Of a stretch of DNA of 64,000 bases, positions 23,071 through 34,207 are shown piece after piece. The DNA is from Hygrophila difformis (Eukaryota; Streptophyta; Magnoliopsida; Lamiales; Acanthaceae). The position numbers and the translations under genes are program-made. How positions within the stretch are numbered: the stretch's first letter is position 1; every line of letters begins with the position of its first letter. The stretch lies in the NCBI GenBank assembly GCA_030278955.1, contig JAOANR010000005.1, forward strand, positions 7,964,394-8,028,393, read 5' to 3'. The notes under the pieces are model-generated. The model saw only the letters and a program-made list of their open reading frames with translations. It was not told where the DNA came from and did no database searches.

Positions 23071-24932
23071 TAACTTTGAAAGTCCAAAAAAATCCTGTAG
23101 AGTAGCAAGAAGATCCCATGGAAGCCGACAGGAATCCAGCGCGGTAAATTCACAACGGTTACAATGTCGAGAGTAGGGGACTTGGCATCCATTACCAACA
23201 ATTTTGCCTCTTTCTTCATTTCATCATGTATATAAGTTACCAAATAACCGTCGTCTTCCTCAGCCGCAGGATTGTTGGCCTCTCTTGCCACAAAACATAT
23301 GTCTCCTCCGCACCATCCTTCCCAATAATGGCGGCTACCCACTTCGCAATCGAATCCTTCCCTTTTGCTAAGTGATAGGTCTAATTTCACTATCCCTGGA
23401 ACCCTCCTCCCTTTTATCATCGCTACATATGCATATCTGTATGTAAGAAAAAAGGGTTGTCATTAGTCATCACATTGACCTCATCCATGTAACAATTGGA
23501 CAATGTTGATATTGTACTAAAATACAATCAAATGTGCATAGATTATTCACCTATTTTTCTTCATGGTGTAATGAGGATTTATTGCTGCAAAGTCAAGCGA
23601 TTTGGGGGATAAAGGGTGCCTCTGCATCGTCTTCGTCTCAACGTTTATGACGATCTTTTCCAACACGAATTGTGGTAGATCAATCTCCTCCAAAAAATTC
23701 TTCATCGATGCAATATTTGAAGCGATTATTGTTATCGTGTTTCCTCCATCTTCTTCCCAAGCGTTCCAGCAATGAAACATGTTGAGACCAGGGACATCGA
23801 TCCACCACATTTCCTTCTCATCCTTGGCGTATCTTGGGATTATCCCAAGCCGGGGCACCTTGGAAGGATCGATTTTGACCGGTGACATACCTCCCAAGAT
23901 ACGTAAAGGGTTAATTGACATTTGCACATCAGGGAAAATGGCATAGCTTTTTGTGACAGCAAAGTCGTGGATAGCCACGGTTTCTTTGACGGAATATATT
24001 GGTACACCCCTTTGTTTTCTTCCGTGTGGATTGATTATGAAGAAAGTCAAGAACGGACTAACCCCATTGAATGAATAAGCGAAGGCTTCCCCTGTTTGTT
24101 GATCAATTTTAGGATGTGCTGTCATCCTGACAAAAGGTTCGTAACTATGAAAGTTGTGGCGGCCGATGGTTATTATGTCTCCATTTGATGTTGGCGCCAC
24201 TTCATAGGGAAGATCCGATTCACATAATGCGAATAAACGACCACTGAAGAAAGCTAGACTAGTGTTTGCAGTGCCATAGCCGTGGCTTATAGGATTTAAT
24301 TGATGAGCTATTATTCTTGTTACGGTTAGTATGCAACGGGCGATTGTGGCTGCAATACCGTTGAAGGAGGCGAACACACTAGGAACGATGGGATAGCCAA
24401 TCTCGCGCTCAACCATGTACTTGTAAGTCTTGACATAGCGGCTGCAAAACGTGGCCTTTCCCCGGGAGAGTGTGATCATGTGAAGCATGCCATCACCATC
24501 AAATAAATGGTAAGGACCTTTTGGGATGAATTGAGGGTTCGGGCCATTGCGGATGTAGGCCCCATCGAGGGAATCGGGGAGTACGCCCTCCACCACCTCA
24601 CACGGGGTGGGGGGCAGCTCGTCCACCGGTGTAAACTCACCGGAAAGAACGTGCTTTGCATCGGTACAAGGGTTAAGGGGCAAGTCGAGGAATTTGGATA
24701 TGTAATCATCTATTTTCTTGAAAATAATGTCAAGGGATGAAGATGATGAATGGTTGATGGTATTGTTGGATGCCCACGTTGTTTGTGGAGTCTTGGGTTT
24801 GAATTTCTTCATGGGCTGTAGAAACCTGCAAAGGTTAGATGTTTTTGCAATTTTATGAACAGGAAATAAGGAAATATTAATTGGATGGGAGTAGGAGCCC
24901 TCTGGAATGAAACAGGATGAAACAAGCATCAT
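23070..24932 (-). CDS. CCD4: Carotenoid cleavage dioxygenase 4, two coding exons
   Basis: Exon 1 is 24932-23551, exon 2 is 23436-23070, with a 114-bp GT-AG intron (23550-23437) that restores KKNR-YAYVAM. The protein is about 582 residues, near the usual CCD4 length. The four iron-binding His are visible: H273 (TAHPKID), H322 (IHDFAVT), H387 (FHCWNAWEE) and H567 (VGFHGIF). Other family blocks are VLPDSLDGAYIRNGPNPQF and PYHLFDGDGMLHMI. The N-terminal ~60 residues are Ser/Lys-rich and fit a plastid transit peptide. CCD4 enzymes act at plastid plastoglobules and cleave carotenoids at 9,10 or 9',10', lowering pigment and giving apocarotenoid volatiles. The last 12 residues (LLLYRIFLDFQS) are unlike the family end, and the stop abuts a MITE. 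The CCD4 subfamily is favoured over CCD1/NCED by overall pattern. Confidence 0.9.
23437..23550 (-). other. CCD4: CCD4 intron
   Basis: Donor gtgaataat follows exon 1 sequence AAAAATAG, and acceptor cttacatacag precedes ATATGCATATG. Joining them keeps the frame and yields an Arg codon across the junction. It is T-rich, as is usual for plant introns. Confidence 0.85.
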
Positions 24933-24981
24933 TTTGAAAGTTGGGGCCTTTAATTTGAAACTACATTCAATATCTTCTTCT

Positions 24982-24989
24982 TTATATAA
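24982..24989 (-). promoter_or_regulatory. CCD4: Candidate TATA box of CCD4
   Basis: On the minus strand tatataaa lies about 50 bp upstream of the ATG at 24932. It would place transcription start some 20-25 bp before the ATG. The short leader is an inference. Confidence 0.45.
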
Positions 24990-25137
24990 TAAAACAAGTC
25001 TCCTTTGGAAAAATAATTCACACAGTTACTTATGAAATATTCAAACATATATTATTTGATTATACTTTAATTAATTACTTAATACCTTTCTTTATTATAT
25101 TAAATGACATGAATGACATCATTGGGCTAAACGACAG

Positions 25138-25275
25138 ATATGTGTTGTATAAATAATTCTAATATAGCGCCTATTAGCTATATATTGAATGTGTGAATTA
25201 TTCAATGGACAAATGTGTTGCATAAATAATTCTATATATAGCGCCTATTAGCTATATATTCAACGTGTGAATTAC
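25138..25275. repeat. Tandem duplication of about 68 bp
   Basis: Two adjacent copies share ttgtataaataattcta, tatagcgcctattagctata and tgtgtgaatta. A partial third copy (attagctatatatattgaat) follows the MITE at about 25532, so the MITE seems to have inserted within the array. Confidence 0.75.
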
Positions 25276-25531
25276 TACCTCCGTTCTCAAATAAGTGATC
25301 CATTTGCATTGTATTCATTGAGTAACTTTGATTAATTTTTTTAACATATTTATATAAGAAAAAACATAGTCAAGTGAGATCTTGTTAGATTCGTCTAATC
25401 ACGTAGTTTTAGAATATCAAATTTTTACAATTTTTATTTATGTATAATTTGAGTTATTAACTTTAAAAATATATCTTGGATGGCGTGAAATGCAGGAATG
25501 GTGCATTTAAAAGAGAACATAGGAAGTATTA
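25276..25531. mobile_element. MITE, Tc1/mariner (Stowaway-like) type
   Basis: Left end ctacctccgttctcaaataa, right end agagaacataggaagta. The interior includes agattcgtctaatcacgtag, the inverted family signature. It is about 256 bp and A/T-rich, with no ORF. Confidence 0.65.
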
Positions 25532-25667
25532 GCTATATATATTGAATGTGAGAGTTATATGGATCTGTTATGCATGCAGTTTATGGTAACATTTGCGAAC
25601 TTTGAGGAATTTTATATTTATATCGAAACAATAACCCGTTCTTTATACGAACTTTTAAGGCATTATC

Positions 25668-26215
25668 TGTGAATTGCAGTTCCGAAAAGCTCTACAGAAG
25701 CTACACTGAGGGTTCTTTCTGCACGCATAGCTGTAGCTAGGGGCTGTAGCTGCTAGCTGCAGCTGTAGCTATGAGTTTTTGCATAAGTATTCGGTACAAG
25801 TATTTGTAGCTGTCGGTACAAGTTGCTGTAGCTGTCATGAATTATATTTGAAGAGAAAAATTAATTAAATTTGGAAAGTAGCTTTCAAAAGCTTCCAAAA
25901 GCTACTGAGTGTAGCTTCTGATTATAGAGCTTTTCGGAGCTGCAATTCACAGCTAAAGCCTTCAAAAGTTAGTGTGCAGAACTGGGCTATTGTTTTGAAA
26001 TAAAAGCTAAAGCTCCTCAAAGCTCCAAAAGCTGTGTACAGAACAGACCCTGAGTAGTTTTGAGGAGCATTCGAAAGCTATTTTCCAATTTAATTAAATT
26101 TTCTCTTCAAATTACAATTTATGACAACTACAACTATTTCTACTGAATACTTATGTAAAAATTGATAGTTACAGCTCCCAACAACTGCAGCTCACAGTTA
26201 CAGCCCTACATAATT
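25668..26215. mobile_element. Composite fold-back element
   Basis: gaattgcagttccgaaaagc near 25672 is inverted as gcttttcggagctgcaattc near 25929. In addition 25738-25915 (tagggctgtagctgc, then gcataagtattcgg) is matched by the inverted 26040-26212 (acagccctac, aatacttatgtaaaaattg). Nested inverted repeats with agctgtagct words and no ORF fit a fold-back type element or two inverted MITE copies. Confidence 0.6.
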
Positions 26216-26337
26216 TACAAGTGGGTGATAAATGATAATTGTGTGTTAAAGAGACCGATATAAAACATAATGAACGGAGAAAGTCAATTATTTTATTTGC
26301 CGCTAATGCCTTCTATAGGAAGTGCAACACTTAATTA

Positions 26338-26602
26338 ATACTCCATCCCTCTCATTTAACTTGTTCTGTTTGATTTCTCTACATAATCCAATGTATTTTT
26401 CAACTGTTAATATCTCAAAATATATATAACAAAAAATTATGTGAAATATATGTTCTAAAACTACATGATTATACAATTCTAGTAAGATCAAACTCGAATA
26501 TTTTTTTCAAATATATACTTTTAATAAAATTGAGTAAAAAATTTAAATAATAAACAGTGCCAAAAAGTCAAACAAGACAATTAAGATGGGACGGAGGGAG
26601 TA
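26338..26602. mobile_element. MITE, Tc1/mariner (Stowaway-like) type, complete
   Basis: Ends tactccatccctctcattta and gatgggacggagggagta, with TA at the margins. It is 265 bp. This is the best-preserved copy of the family in the window. Confidence 0.78.
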
Positions 26603-27149
26603 CTGATATTTAAAGGATCCGGTATAAGGGTTATACTGAATTTCTAGTTTTAGTAAGATTTTTTGCTTTTTTTTTCTTCTTTTTTGGTAAATTTTTTACT
26701 TGGCAGCGGATATATTCACTCATAAAATATTTGGGGCACCCAATTGGCATTCAAAATATTCTCAATGCCCTTACTAACTAATAGAATATTGTTAATTAGG
26801 GGCACCACATCTCTTGCTAGGGGCACACAATCTATAATTTAATGTTATGAACACATCATTCCTAATAGTATTTTTGTTAGGGGCACCCATTAGGAGGTTA
26901 TCTTCTTCTCCACACCATCTAAACCCAAAAACCCTAATCTGGAAAAAAGAACAATATAGTCCTTTTTTTTTTTACAAAACACCAAATCAGTCCTTTTTTT
27001 ATTTTTTTTTCCCAATTGGTCCGTTACATATCTAATTACGTCCCAATCAGTCCTTCACCCACTAATTATGCCATAATTACGTATTTTTGGCAAAATCAGT
27101 CCTTTTTTCCTTAAAAATCTAATTGTTCCGTTATTAATTTTTGCCCCCT
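26603..27149. other. Intergenic stretch with short recurring words
   Basis: No gene is supportable. The word aggggcacc recurs several times (26732-26888), and caatcagtcctttttt-like words occur about four times between 26957 and 27105. These look like degenerate low-copy repeats, possibly from an unrecognised element. Confidence 0.5.
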
Positions 27150-27532
27150 TTCACGCAGTCCAATGCACATTTCAAACCACTAATAACTCAAATTCGATAT
27201 AAGTAAAAATTCTAAAATTTCGATATTTATAAACTACACGACGAGACGAATGTAACAAGATCCTACTAGGCTCCTTTTAACTTGTAAATTTATGTTTAAA
27301 TTTTAAGTCAAAACAAATGTGTGAATAGTAGCAAATTAGATAATGTAGTTATTACAAAAATGGAGAGAGTATATCGCATTCGGTCTTCATTTTATAGAGA
27401 AACACCAAAAAATGCCTCACTCTAAAAGAAGCTCGGTACCTGCTGACCAGAACTCCGATGGCATCCAACGAAGGTATTGTCCAATCTGATGCGAGAATGG
27501 GCTTCGCATATTGGAGGGAGTCTGTAACACTC
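27150..27532. repeat. Left arm of an inverted repeat interrupted by the 27.6 kb nest
   Basis: Matches the reverse complement of 55166-55553 with moderate divergence: a MITE part (accactaataactcaaattc) and a non-MITE part (cggtcttcattttat, ccgatggcatcc). The right arm lacks about 40 bp of the MITE interior. The repeat ends next to the Gypsy B target site GAGTC (27528-27532). Confidence 0.8.
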
Positions 27533-29250
27533 CGATTTTGATAACCCAGGCCGGGATGTCACTGCCACACCTCCCTAGCAAGACACAACTTCTTCGAGCT
27601 TGATAGAGAGATGCAAGGCTAGGTTTTCAGAATTTAAAACATTGAAAACAGCCCATATAGATAATAAAAATAAAAATAGCAGAGTAAATCACATGCAGTA
27701 TTTATCTATCTAGCAGCGGAAAAGTAAAAAAATGTAAATGGGTCAACATGGCCAAAACACGGGTTAAACAGACCCATTATACAAGTCATGATTAAGAACA
27801 AAATTTCAAAAAAATGTTTTCCCCCAAAGCCAAATGCATGCCATGCTCATGCATGTTGTCCATACTCTGAAAGAAAAGAAAAATACAATGGTTGTCAGTA
27901 TAAAAATACTGAGTAAGTTAACCCCTAGCATATGATTATTGGGTTTCAAAGCCTTTAATTAATTTAAAAACATGAATTACTTCTAACAAGATTTCATATA
28001 TCATACAATTTAATTTGGCTAACTAAAAAGATCAAATTGCATCACTTAAATACATGGATTCTAAATGATCATAGCTTTACAAGTAAATAAACAAAAGATG
28101 CAATTTAAAAGCATAATTTAATAAAAAGAAATAACTCCAAGTCTTTTAATTTCCCCCTTTACTTCAAGATTAGGTATTTCAAGTATTTCTCGATTGCATC
28201 GCAATCTCAACAAGTTTAGCTGGTACTCCGGCGGCCGCAGCCGCATCCACCATACCCAGTACCAATCCGGAGCCTCGGGAAAGCCATACGGATACTCCCG
28301 AGAGTGTAGGCCTATATCTCTTGACGTTTTGGCATAATTTCTCATATTTCACATCGTCGTCCATATCGGCACGACGCAGTTAGGAGGCACCCGCAGAGCA
28401 CTCACTCCCTAATTTGTTTTTAATCAAGTCGTAAGGGGATTTTGAAAAGCGTTGTTTTATTTTTCAAAAGGAGTTTCGTTTGTTTGTTTCGAAAAGACAC
28501 TTTTCCAAATTTTCGCAATTTCCTCAAGATACAACCTTCACATGGTCGCTGTCCGCGCCATTCGCATTTAAAAACTCATTTCAGGGTAGAAAAATCTGAA
28601 AATTCTACAGTACCTCAAAAACACTGTAACGAACAAGTTTTGTGTTTTATGTTTTTCGATCCAGGGTAAGGAAACGAGTCAAAAGTTTGAATTTGTACAA
28701 AGACAATAAGCTGTCAGGATTCAGAACGTAGCAACTTCCAAAGATCCGATTTTTAACTTATCAAATGAACTCTAATCTTTATGAAATTTTACAGAGGTAT
28801 TCACGACTCATAAATCTACAGATTTTATGTTCAACTCAGGTCCTAATTCGGCTAGATCTAGTGTAAAAATAGCCAATAAGTTCGAAATTTAAATCTGTCA
28901 CCATTTCAGAATTCGGTTTCGTTGCAGGTTCATCCGGATCAGATTTCAGGCATCAAAACTTAACGAAAAATTATGAAATTTTTATAGAACATAGATCAGA
29001 GTCTTGGGAACAGTTTTTATGTTTTGAGTTTTTCCGTTTGAATATTTTTAAAGGTCCGAAAAATTCAAGTAAAAACGCTGCGTGTGTGAAATTCCATTTT
29101 AACAGATTTTATGGGGTTTCTTAATAGATCTTTATGTTCGGGTTATATTTTAGCCTCCACAACCGTAAGTAAGCATCAACTTACTTGAAATGGTTCTACG
29201 GCTCTCCGAGTCGAAGTCGTGGCCTCCGGATTCATCGTTTGTCTCCCGAG
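27533..29250 (-). repeat. Gypsy B 3' LTR, distal part
   Basis: Collinear with 52611 to about 54335 of the 5' LTR; shared landmarks are tgtaacac at the end, ctccctagcaagacac and cggctctccgagtcgaagtc. The LTR is cut at 29250 by copia gag sequence and continues at 45433. The open frame 28118-28345 is conserved in the other LTR (53194-53433), but only because both are LTR copies. Confidence 0.88.
29165..29250. repeat. 86-bp flank duplicated on both sides of the copia insertion (left copy)
   Basis: gtaagtaagcatcaactt through gtctcccgag recurs at 45347-45432 with a few changes. The intact LTR has it only once (about 54257-54342). It is far longer than a 5-bp integrase duplication. Confidence 0.85.
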
Positions 29251-29442
29251 TCGAGGCGGAGGCTGTTCTGCACCTTCTGTTGCTGGTTTATCTGTTCTCA
29301 TGGGTGGTTCCCATGCCGTTTCAACAGCATCCCAGACTTCATCTCCTAGAGCCATCAGGTAGAATTGCATCCTGGACTTCCAGTAACTGTAGTTTGTACC
29401 GTCAAAGATCGGAGGCCGCAAATGTGAAATCTCTCTGCTCAT
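29251..29442 (-). pseudogene. Second copy of the Copia 2 gag N-terminus
   Basis: Starts MSREISHLRPPIFDGTNYSY and runs to GAEQPPPRL, where it joins Gypsy B LTR sequence at a shared CGAG. It is nearly identical to the gag start at 44403-44611 but keeps CAG (Gln) where that copy has TAG. It lies on the wrong side of the 3' LTR for a single element, so it marks a tandem or recombined second element. Confidence 0.85.
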
Positions 29443-29483
29443 TGTGAATCTTTTTTCTTCAGCTAATCTTCTTTAGGAGAATC

Positions 29484-29495
29484 GCTCTGATACCA
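29484..29495 (-). other. Primer binding site (initiator tRNA-Met) beside the Copia 2 3' LTR
   Basis: Minus-strand tggtatcagagc, complementary to the 3' end of initiator tRNA-Met, two bases from the LTR end. A PBS next to a 3' LTR belongs to a following element. Confidence 0.8.
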
Positions 29496-29498
29496 ATT

Positions 29499-30178
29499 TG
29501 AAGGTCCCTTATAGCCGTTTTTCAGAGAGATATGCAAACAACCAAAAATAAAGTGCGTAAAGTAAAGAACACGGTGGTTGTTGACCCGGTTCGAACCTCA
29601 TGTCCTACGTCGGGGGGATTCCAATTTAGGCTTAGACTCCACTAGAACAAGACTCAAGAACCTTACAAACTATTCTAACAAACTCGGCACCTAGCTCGGT
29701 CTGGTAGTTAGAGCTCCCCCTCAACTACAGATCTCCCTCAGAATACAAACAATCAAGAACAATCTAAGAACTTGAATCTCTATCTAACCTGCAATATGAA
29801 ATCCTATCTATATTTCACTCATTCAAGATACTATCTTGAATTTACAGAATTCTCTCAATCATTCTCTCAAAATACAATCTATCTATTCAACATGAACTAA
29901 TTGAGATAAGAACAGAATGATCAGTCAATGATTCTCTCCAAGAACTCCTTGATCAATCTCGGTAAGTATATCAGAAGTGTATATGAAGTATGAAAGTTGC
30001 AAAGTGTATATTCCGTGTAGAACTCCTTTTTTGCCGGGCAAGCTGCAATGTATATATATAAAGCGTCGCAAGGCAGTTGCAGCAGCAATGACAGTTAAGT
30101 TCCACAGACAGTAAATTCTTGTTGTTAGCAGGTAGTGCAAACATCAACCTGCATGAAAAGCAAACAAGTGTGCCAACA
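29499..30178 (-). repeat. Copia 2 3' LTR
   Basis: 680 bp. In element sense it starts TGTTGGCACACTTG and ends ACCTTCA, preceded by the polypurine tract aaaagaggggggagat (30179-30194). It pairs with 44668-45346. A TATA box, tatatata, is at 30051-30062. The 30195-30501 stretch to the right is A-rich untranslated DNA without a gene. Confidence 0.92.
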
Positions 30179-30501
30179 ATCTCCCCCCTCTTTTCATGAA
30201 GAGGCTGATACAGTCACACAAGTGTCTAAGATACAAACCTCATCAGCAATAACAATAAGAAATTATAAGAAAAATAAAAACATGATTAGATCAGTTAAAA
30301 TGCATACAAGCATACAACCAAACATAGCATCAAAGTTAATACCCATCCATCATTAGTCCACTTCCATCCAAAACATTCTCCAAAACCACAAATAAGATAG
30401 TTCAGAAACCCACCAAAAATACCAAAAGTAAGAGTTCAGAATTTTAGAGATGTTACCACCACAAACCGACTAATTCATAGACACTTACTCCCCCCGAATG
30501 A

Positions 30502-31966
30502 TCAGTCATCTTCATGAGAAGAGTCATCAGAAGGGAAGTTGTCCTGCCGTTCTTCAAAAAAATTAGGCAACAGGTGAATGATCCTCTGGTTCTGACGATT
30601 AAAATCAATAGCCCCATGGCTCCACTCAGTCAATTTTTCATTCTGAGTAAGGAGAATAGAGCGGATCTGTTGCACAAGGGCTTGTCCAGTCAGCGGTGGT
30701 CCGGCCTTTAAGTCATTGTGAAAATCACGAATGGTAGTCGCATGAGTATGACTCTTTGTCTTCACCAGTTCCTCAGGGGCAACCTTAATACCATGAGAGC
30801 TAAAAAAAAAGAGTGTGATCAAAGATGGATATGGCAACAATGCCTTATCATCTATGTTCCCTCGAGCATAGGTCACCATCCTTTTCAACACTACAAAGCC
30901 ATAGTTCATTAGTTCAAGATACTTATCTATGCAGAAAATAAGTTTACCCATATGTGCACTGATCTGAGAAGCATTGGAATTAGGCAGTATATTAGCAGCA
31001 CACATGCAGAACAGACAGTGAAACTTGAAAGTCAAGTCAGACGAGCTCAGTTTGTTGCGACCAAAGGCAGTACTCTTTTGGTTTGAAATGGCGTAAGCAA
31101 CTTCAGAAACACGATCAGGCATGTAGTCAATAGGATCACCAAGCGTGTCGTTGGAAGGCAACTGTAACATCCCAACAATAGAGGCAGACGTCAGATCTAG
31201 GAATCGACCACGGATATAGATCTTACCAAACAATGGAGAGTCGGAATCAAGAATCTCAGGCTGGAGGTTCGCATAGAATTCTCTCACAAGAGTGGGAGAA
31301 TGGAACTTCAGTTTTGTAGCCTAGTGGAGCAGGTGATGACGCTCCAAGTATTTTGTGAACTCAATCTCCTTGTAGATGGCATGGTCGAAAACCTCCTCTG
31401 GAATGAAGTCCCGATTGACAAGAGTTTTTCTCGGAAAAGTCTTCATCTCCTTGGTGAAATAGGTATCACTGTAGGCATCCTTGGCTCTCAGTTTTGGCAC
31501 ACCTTCCTTCTTCTTTCGTTTGCGAGAAGTTTCACCAACAGACGGCTTCCTCTTGTTTGAGATGCTGGTATCAGGAGACTTTGTCTTTCCTGGCTGAATG
31601 AGTTCTGCGAGTAGGAGGAGTTTTCTGAGGCTCCTTTGTAGTTTTCTCCTAGTCGTCTGGATCATCAGTAGGAGTGTTGTCTACAGGAATGTCACTCCTA
31701 AGGTTGTCATCATCACCGAAAGGATCAATGGGAAAGGTTTCTTTCACAGTTGATGGAAGGGCTGGAACAGCTGGCGGAGGAAGTTCCGGTGGAAGTTCAG
31801 ACGAAATAGGGTTGGTTTCAACTACATTCTCAGTTTGGACGGGAACAATAGCAGTTTGAGGATCAAATGACTGATCTTCCATATCAACAGAGGGATTTTC
31901 AGTGTTTGGTGTAGGGTTTGGATTCACTTCAGCATTGGATGGAGTAGGAGAAGGTGAAAGAGCCAT
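30502..31966 (-). pseudogene. Env-like ORF of Copia 2 (putative plant transposon protein domain)
   Basis: Between pol and the 3' LTR three frames read in order. 31966-31649 is a Pro/Asp-rich acidic N-terminus starting MALSPSPTPSN. 31665-31321 is basic (KRKPSVGETSRKRKKKEG), then EVFDHAIYKEIEFTKYLERH. 30502-31287 starts VREFYANLQPEILDSD and continues KIYIRGRFLDLTSASIVGML. The last part resembles the domain often annotated as 'putative plant transposon protein' in this position. A TAG before ATKLKF and a frameshift near 31655 break it. Envelope function is unproven for such ORFs. No clear membrane segment is seen. Confidence 0.6.
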
Positions 31967-32261
31967 TTTCTGAAATGGTTAGAAGAGAAAAGTTACAGAA
32001 TGAAAAGAATGAATCAAAACGATTTAAAAAACCCTTATTTAACAATGGTCGTCGGAAGACGAAGAGGCATCCATTGGAGGCTGTGCGACGTGATGGTACG
32101 CAGTCTGAAGCGTAATCATGGCACGTCACAGACGTCGATTCGAATCGGGTGAATGAATCTCTATCCAAAACAATTTTGGAGGCAAACTGTATAAATGGGC
32201 TCGAATAAGGGAAAAAAAAAACAACAAAATGTTAGTAGCATCGGCCCATAAGAAACATAAT
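31967..32261 (-). other. Copia 2 spacer between pol and the env-like ORF
   Basis: About 300 bp without coding support. The minus-strand frame 31929-32168 has no similarity. It likely contains the leader of the downstream ORF. Confidence 0.5.
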
Positions 32262-34207
32262 TTAAAAGAAATAGCTCGGTTTAGAAGGAATAACACATGC
32301 CCAAAATTGACCTGAGTTTATCAAACCTTTCACCATAAGTGCCTTCGTTAGGATGTCAGCCCGCTGTTCCAACGTCCCAATATGTTGTATATCACATATA
32401 CTTTCCTCAACCAAATCCCTTATTAAATGATATCTGATGTCTATATGCTTGCTTCTGCTGTGCAAAACTGGGTTCTTGGAAATATTTATAGCACTGGTGT
32501 TATCACAGAAAACTACAAATCTATCTTGAGTAAATCCATAATCTGCTAACATTTGCTTCATCCACATGAGTTGGGAACAACAACATGTTGCTGCTATATA
32601 CTCAGCTTCGGCAGTGGAGAGAGCTACAATGTTTTGTTTCCTGGAGTACCAGCTAACTAAGTTATTTCCAAAATAAAAACACCCTCCAGTTGTTGACCTT
32701 CTGTCATCACAGCATCCTGCCTTGAGTCTGTGTACCCAATTAGCTCAAGTGTTGATCTCTTAGAATACCATATTCCAAGACCAATTGTGCCTTTTATATA
32801 CCACATTATTCTTTTGGCAGCTTTGAGATGTGATTCTTTGGGTTGAGCTTGAAATCGAGCACATACCCCAGCACTGAAAGATATGTCTGGTCTTGTAGCA
32901 GTTAGATAAAGAAGACTACCTATAATGCTTCTGTAGTGTTTCTGATCCACATCCTTTCCACATTCATCCTTAGAAAGTTTTGCTTGTTGTCCTTGTGGTG
33001 TATGAGCAACCTTGCTATCTTCCATTTTGAATTTTTTCAACATGTTCATCGCATACTCCTCCTGTGAGAGAAAAATCCCATCTTTTCTGTTGCTTGATCT
33101 GGAGTCCTAAGAAATAATGGAGTTCCCCGAGCATACTCATTTCAAATTCTGATTTCATAGCTTCTACAAAGTCTTTTCTAAGCTGATCTGAAGTTGAACC
33201 AAAAATTATGTCATCGACATAAACCTGTGCTACCATGAAGTCGTTGTTGGTATGCTTTACAAACAACATTTTGTCAGCATTTCCTCTTTTATATCCGTTG
33301 TTGACAAGAAATTGGGACAACCTCTCATACCAAGCTCGAGGAGCTTGCTTAAGTCCATATAAATCTCCCGTAACTCTGTAGACATAATCTGGATGTATAT
33401 GATCTTCGAAACCATGAGGCTGAGCTACATAAATTTCTTCCTTTATATGGCTATTTAAGAAGGCAGTCTTAATATCCATTTGGTACAACTTAAAGTTCAA
33501 ACAACATGCTATAGAAAGTAGTATCCGGACAGCTTCCATTCTAGCTACAGGAGCAAAGGTCTCTCAATAGTCTAGGCCTTCAATCTGAGTGTAGCCTTGT
33601 GCTACTAGTCTTGCTTTATTCCTTATCACATTACCTTATTCATCAGTTTTATTTATGTACACCCACTTTGTACCTATAACATTGATGTTGTTAGGAGGTG
33701 GAACTAGCTCCCAAACTGATTTTCTCTCAAACTGAAGAAGCTCATCTTGTATAGCAGCGATCCAATATTCATCTTTTAGTGCCTCTGCTGCATTCTTTGG
33801 TTCCACCTTGGAAATAAAGCAATTTAGACCAGCTAGATGTCTAAAGTCAATCTGTTTGTTTCTGGTTTGCCTGGGGGCATCAATATCTCCAATAATATCA
33901 GTGTCTGAATGATGCTTTAACGTCCTGGACCCTTTCTTCTTACTAACATCAGGATTGATGTCTTGTTGTTGTTCAACTTCCTCGACAACACTGTCTTCAG
34001 TTTCTGTAAAAGTTTCATCTTCTATTTATGGAACTGAAGAATATTTTCCTGCTGATCTGAAATCTGATCTAGGAATGATAGGTAGCTCATCATCTTCATT
34101 TAAAGCTTTTCTGACTCCAGAGTCATCAAAGACTATATTTGTGGATTATATGGCTTTTCTACTCTCTGTCAGATAGACTCTATACGCTCTGGAATTATTA
34201 GAGTATC
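32262..34207 (-). pseudogene. Copia 2 pol, second part (RT and RNase H), frame-broken
   Basis: Pieces in order on the minus strand: a linker with EDSVVEEVEQQQ; the RT start (DEYWIAAIQDELLQFERK, WVYINKTDE); 33539-33015 with QMDIKTAFLNSHIKEEIYV, GLKQAPRAWYERL and the catalytic VYVDDIIFGS; 33049-32657 with RSIIGSLLYLTATRPDISF; and 32567-32262 with RNase H end motifs VFCDNTSAI and SRSKHIDIRYH. The block LSTAEAEYIAA lies between the last two. Stops or frameshifts occur near 34207, 34025, 33640, 33565, 33090 and 32660. The domains are complete but the frame is not. Confidence 0.85.

Noticed and set aside
28118..28364. Open frame conserved between 28118-28345 and 53194-53433
   Set aside because: Both lie in the two LTRs of Gypsy B. 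Conservation comes from LTR origin, the C-termini differ by frameshift, and no domain is visible.
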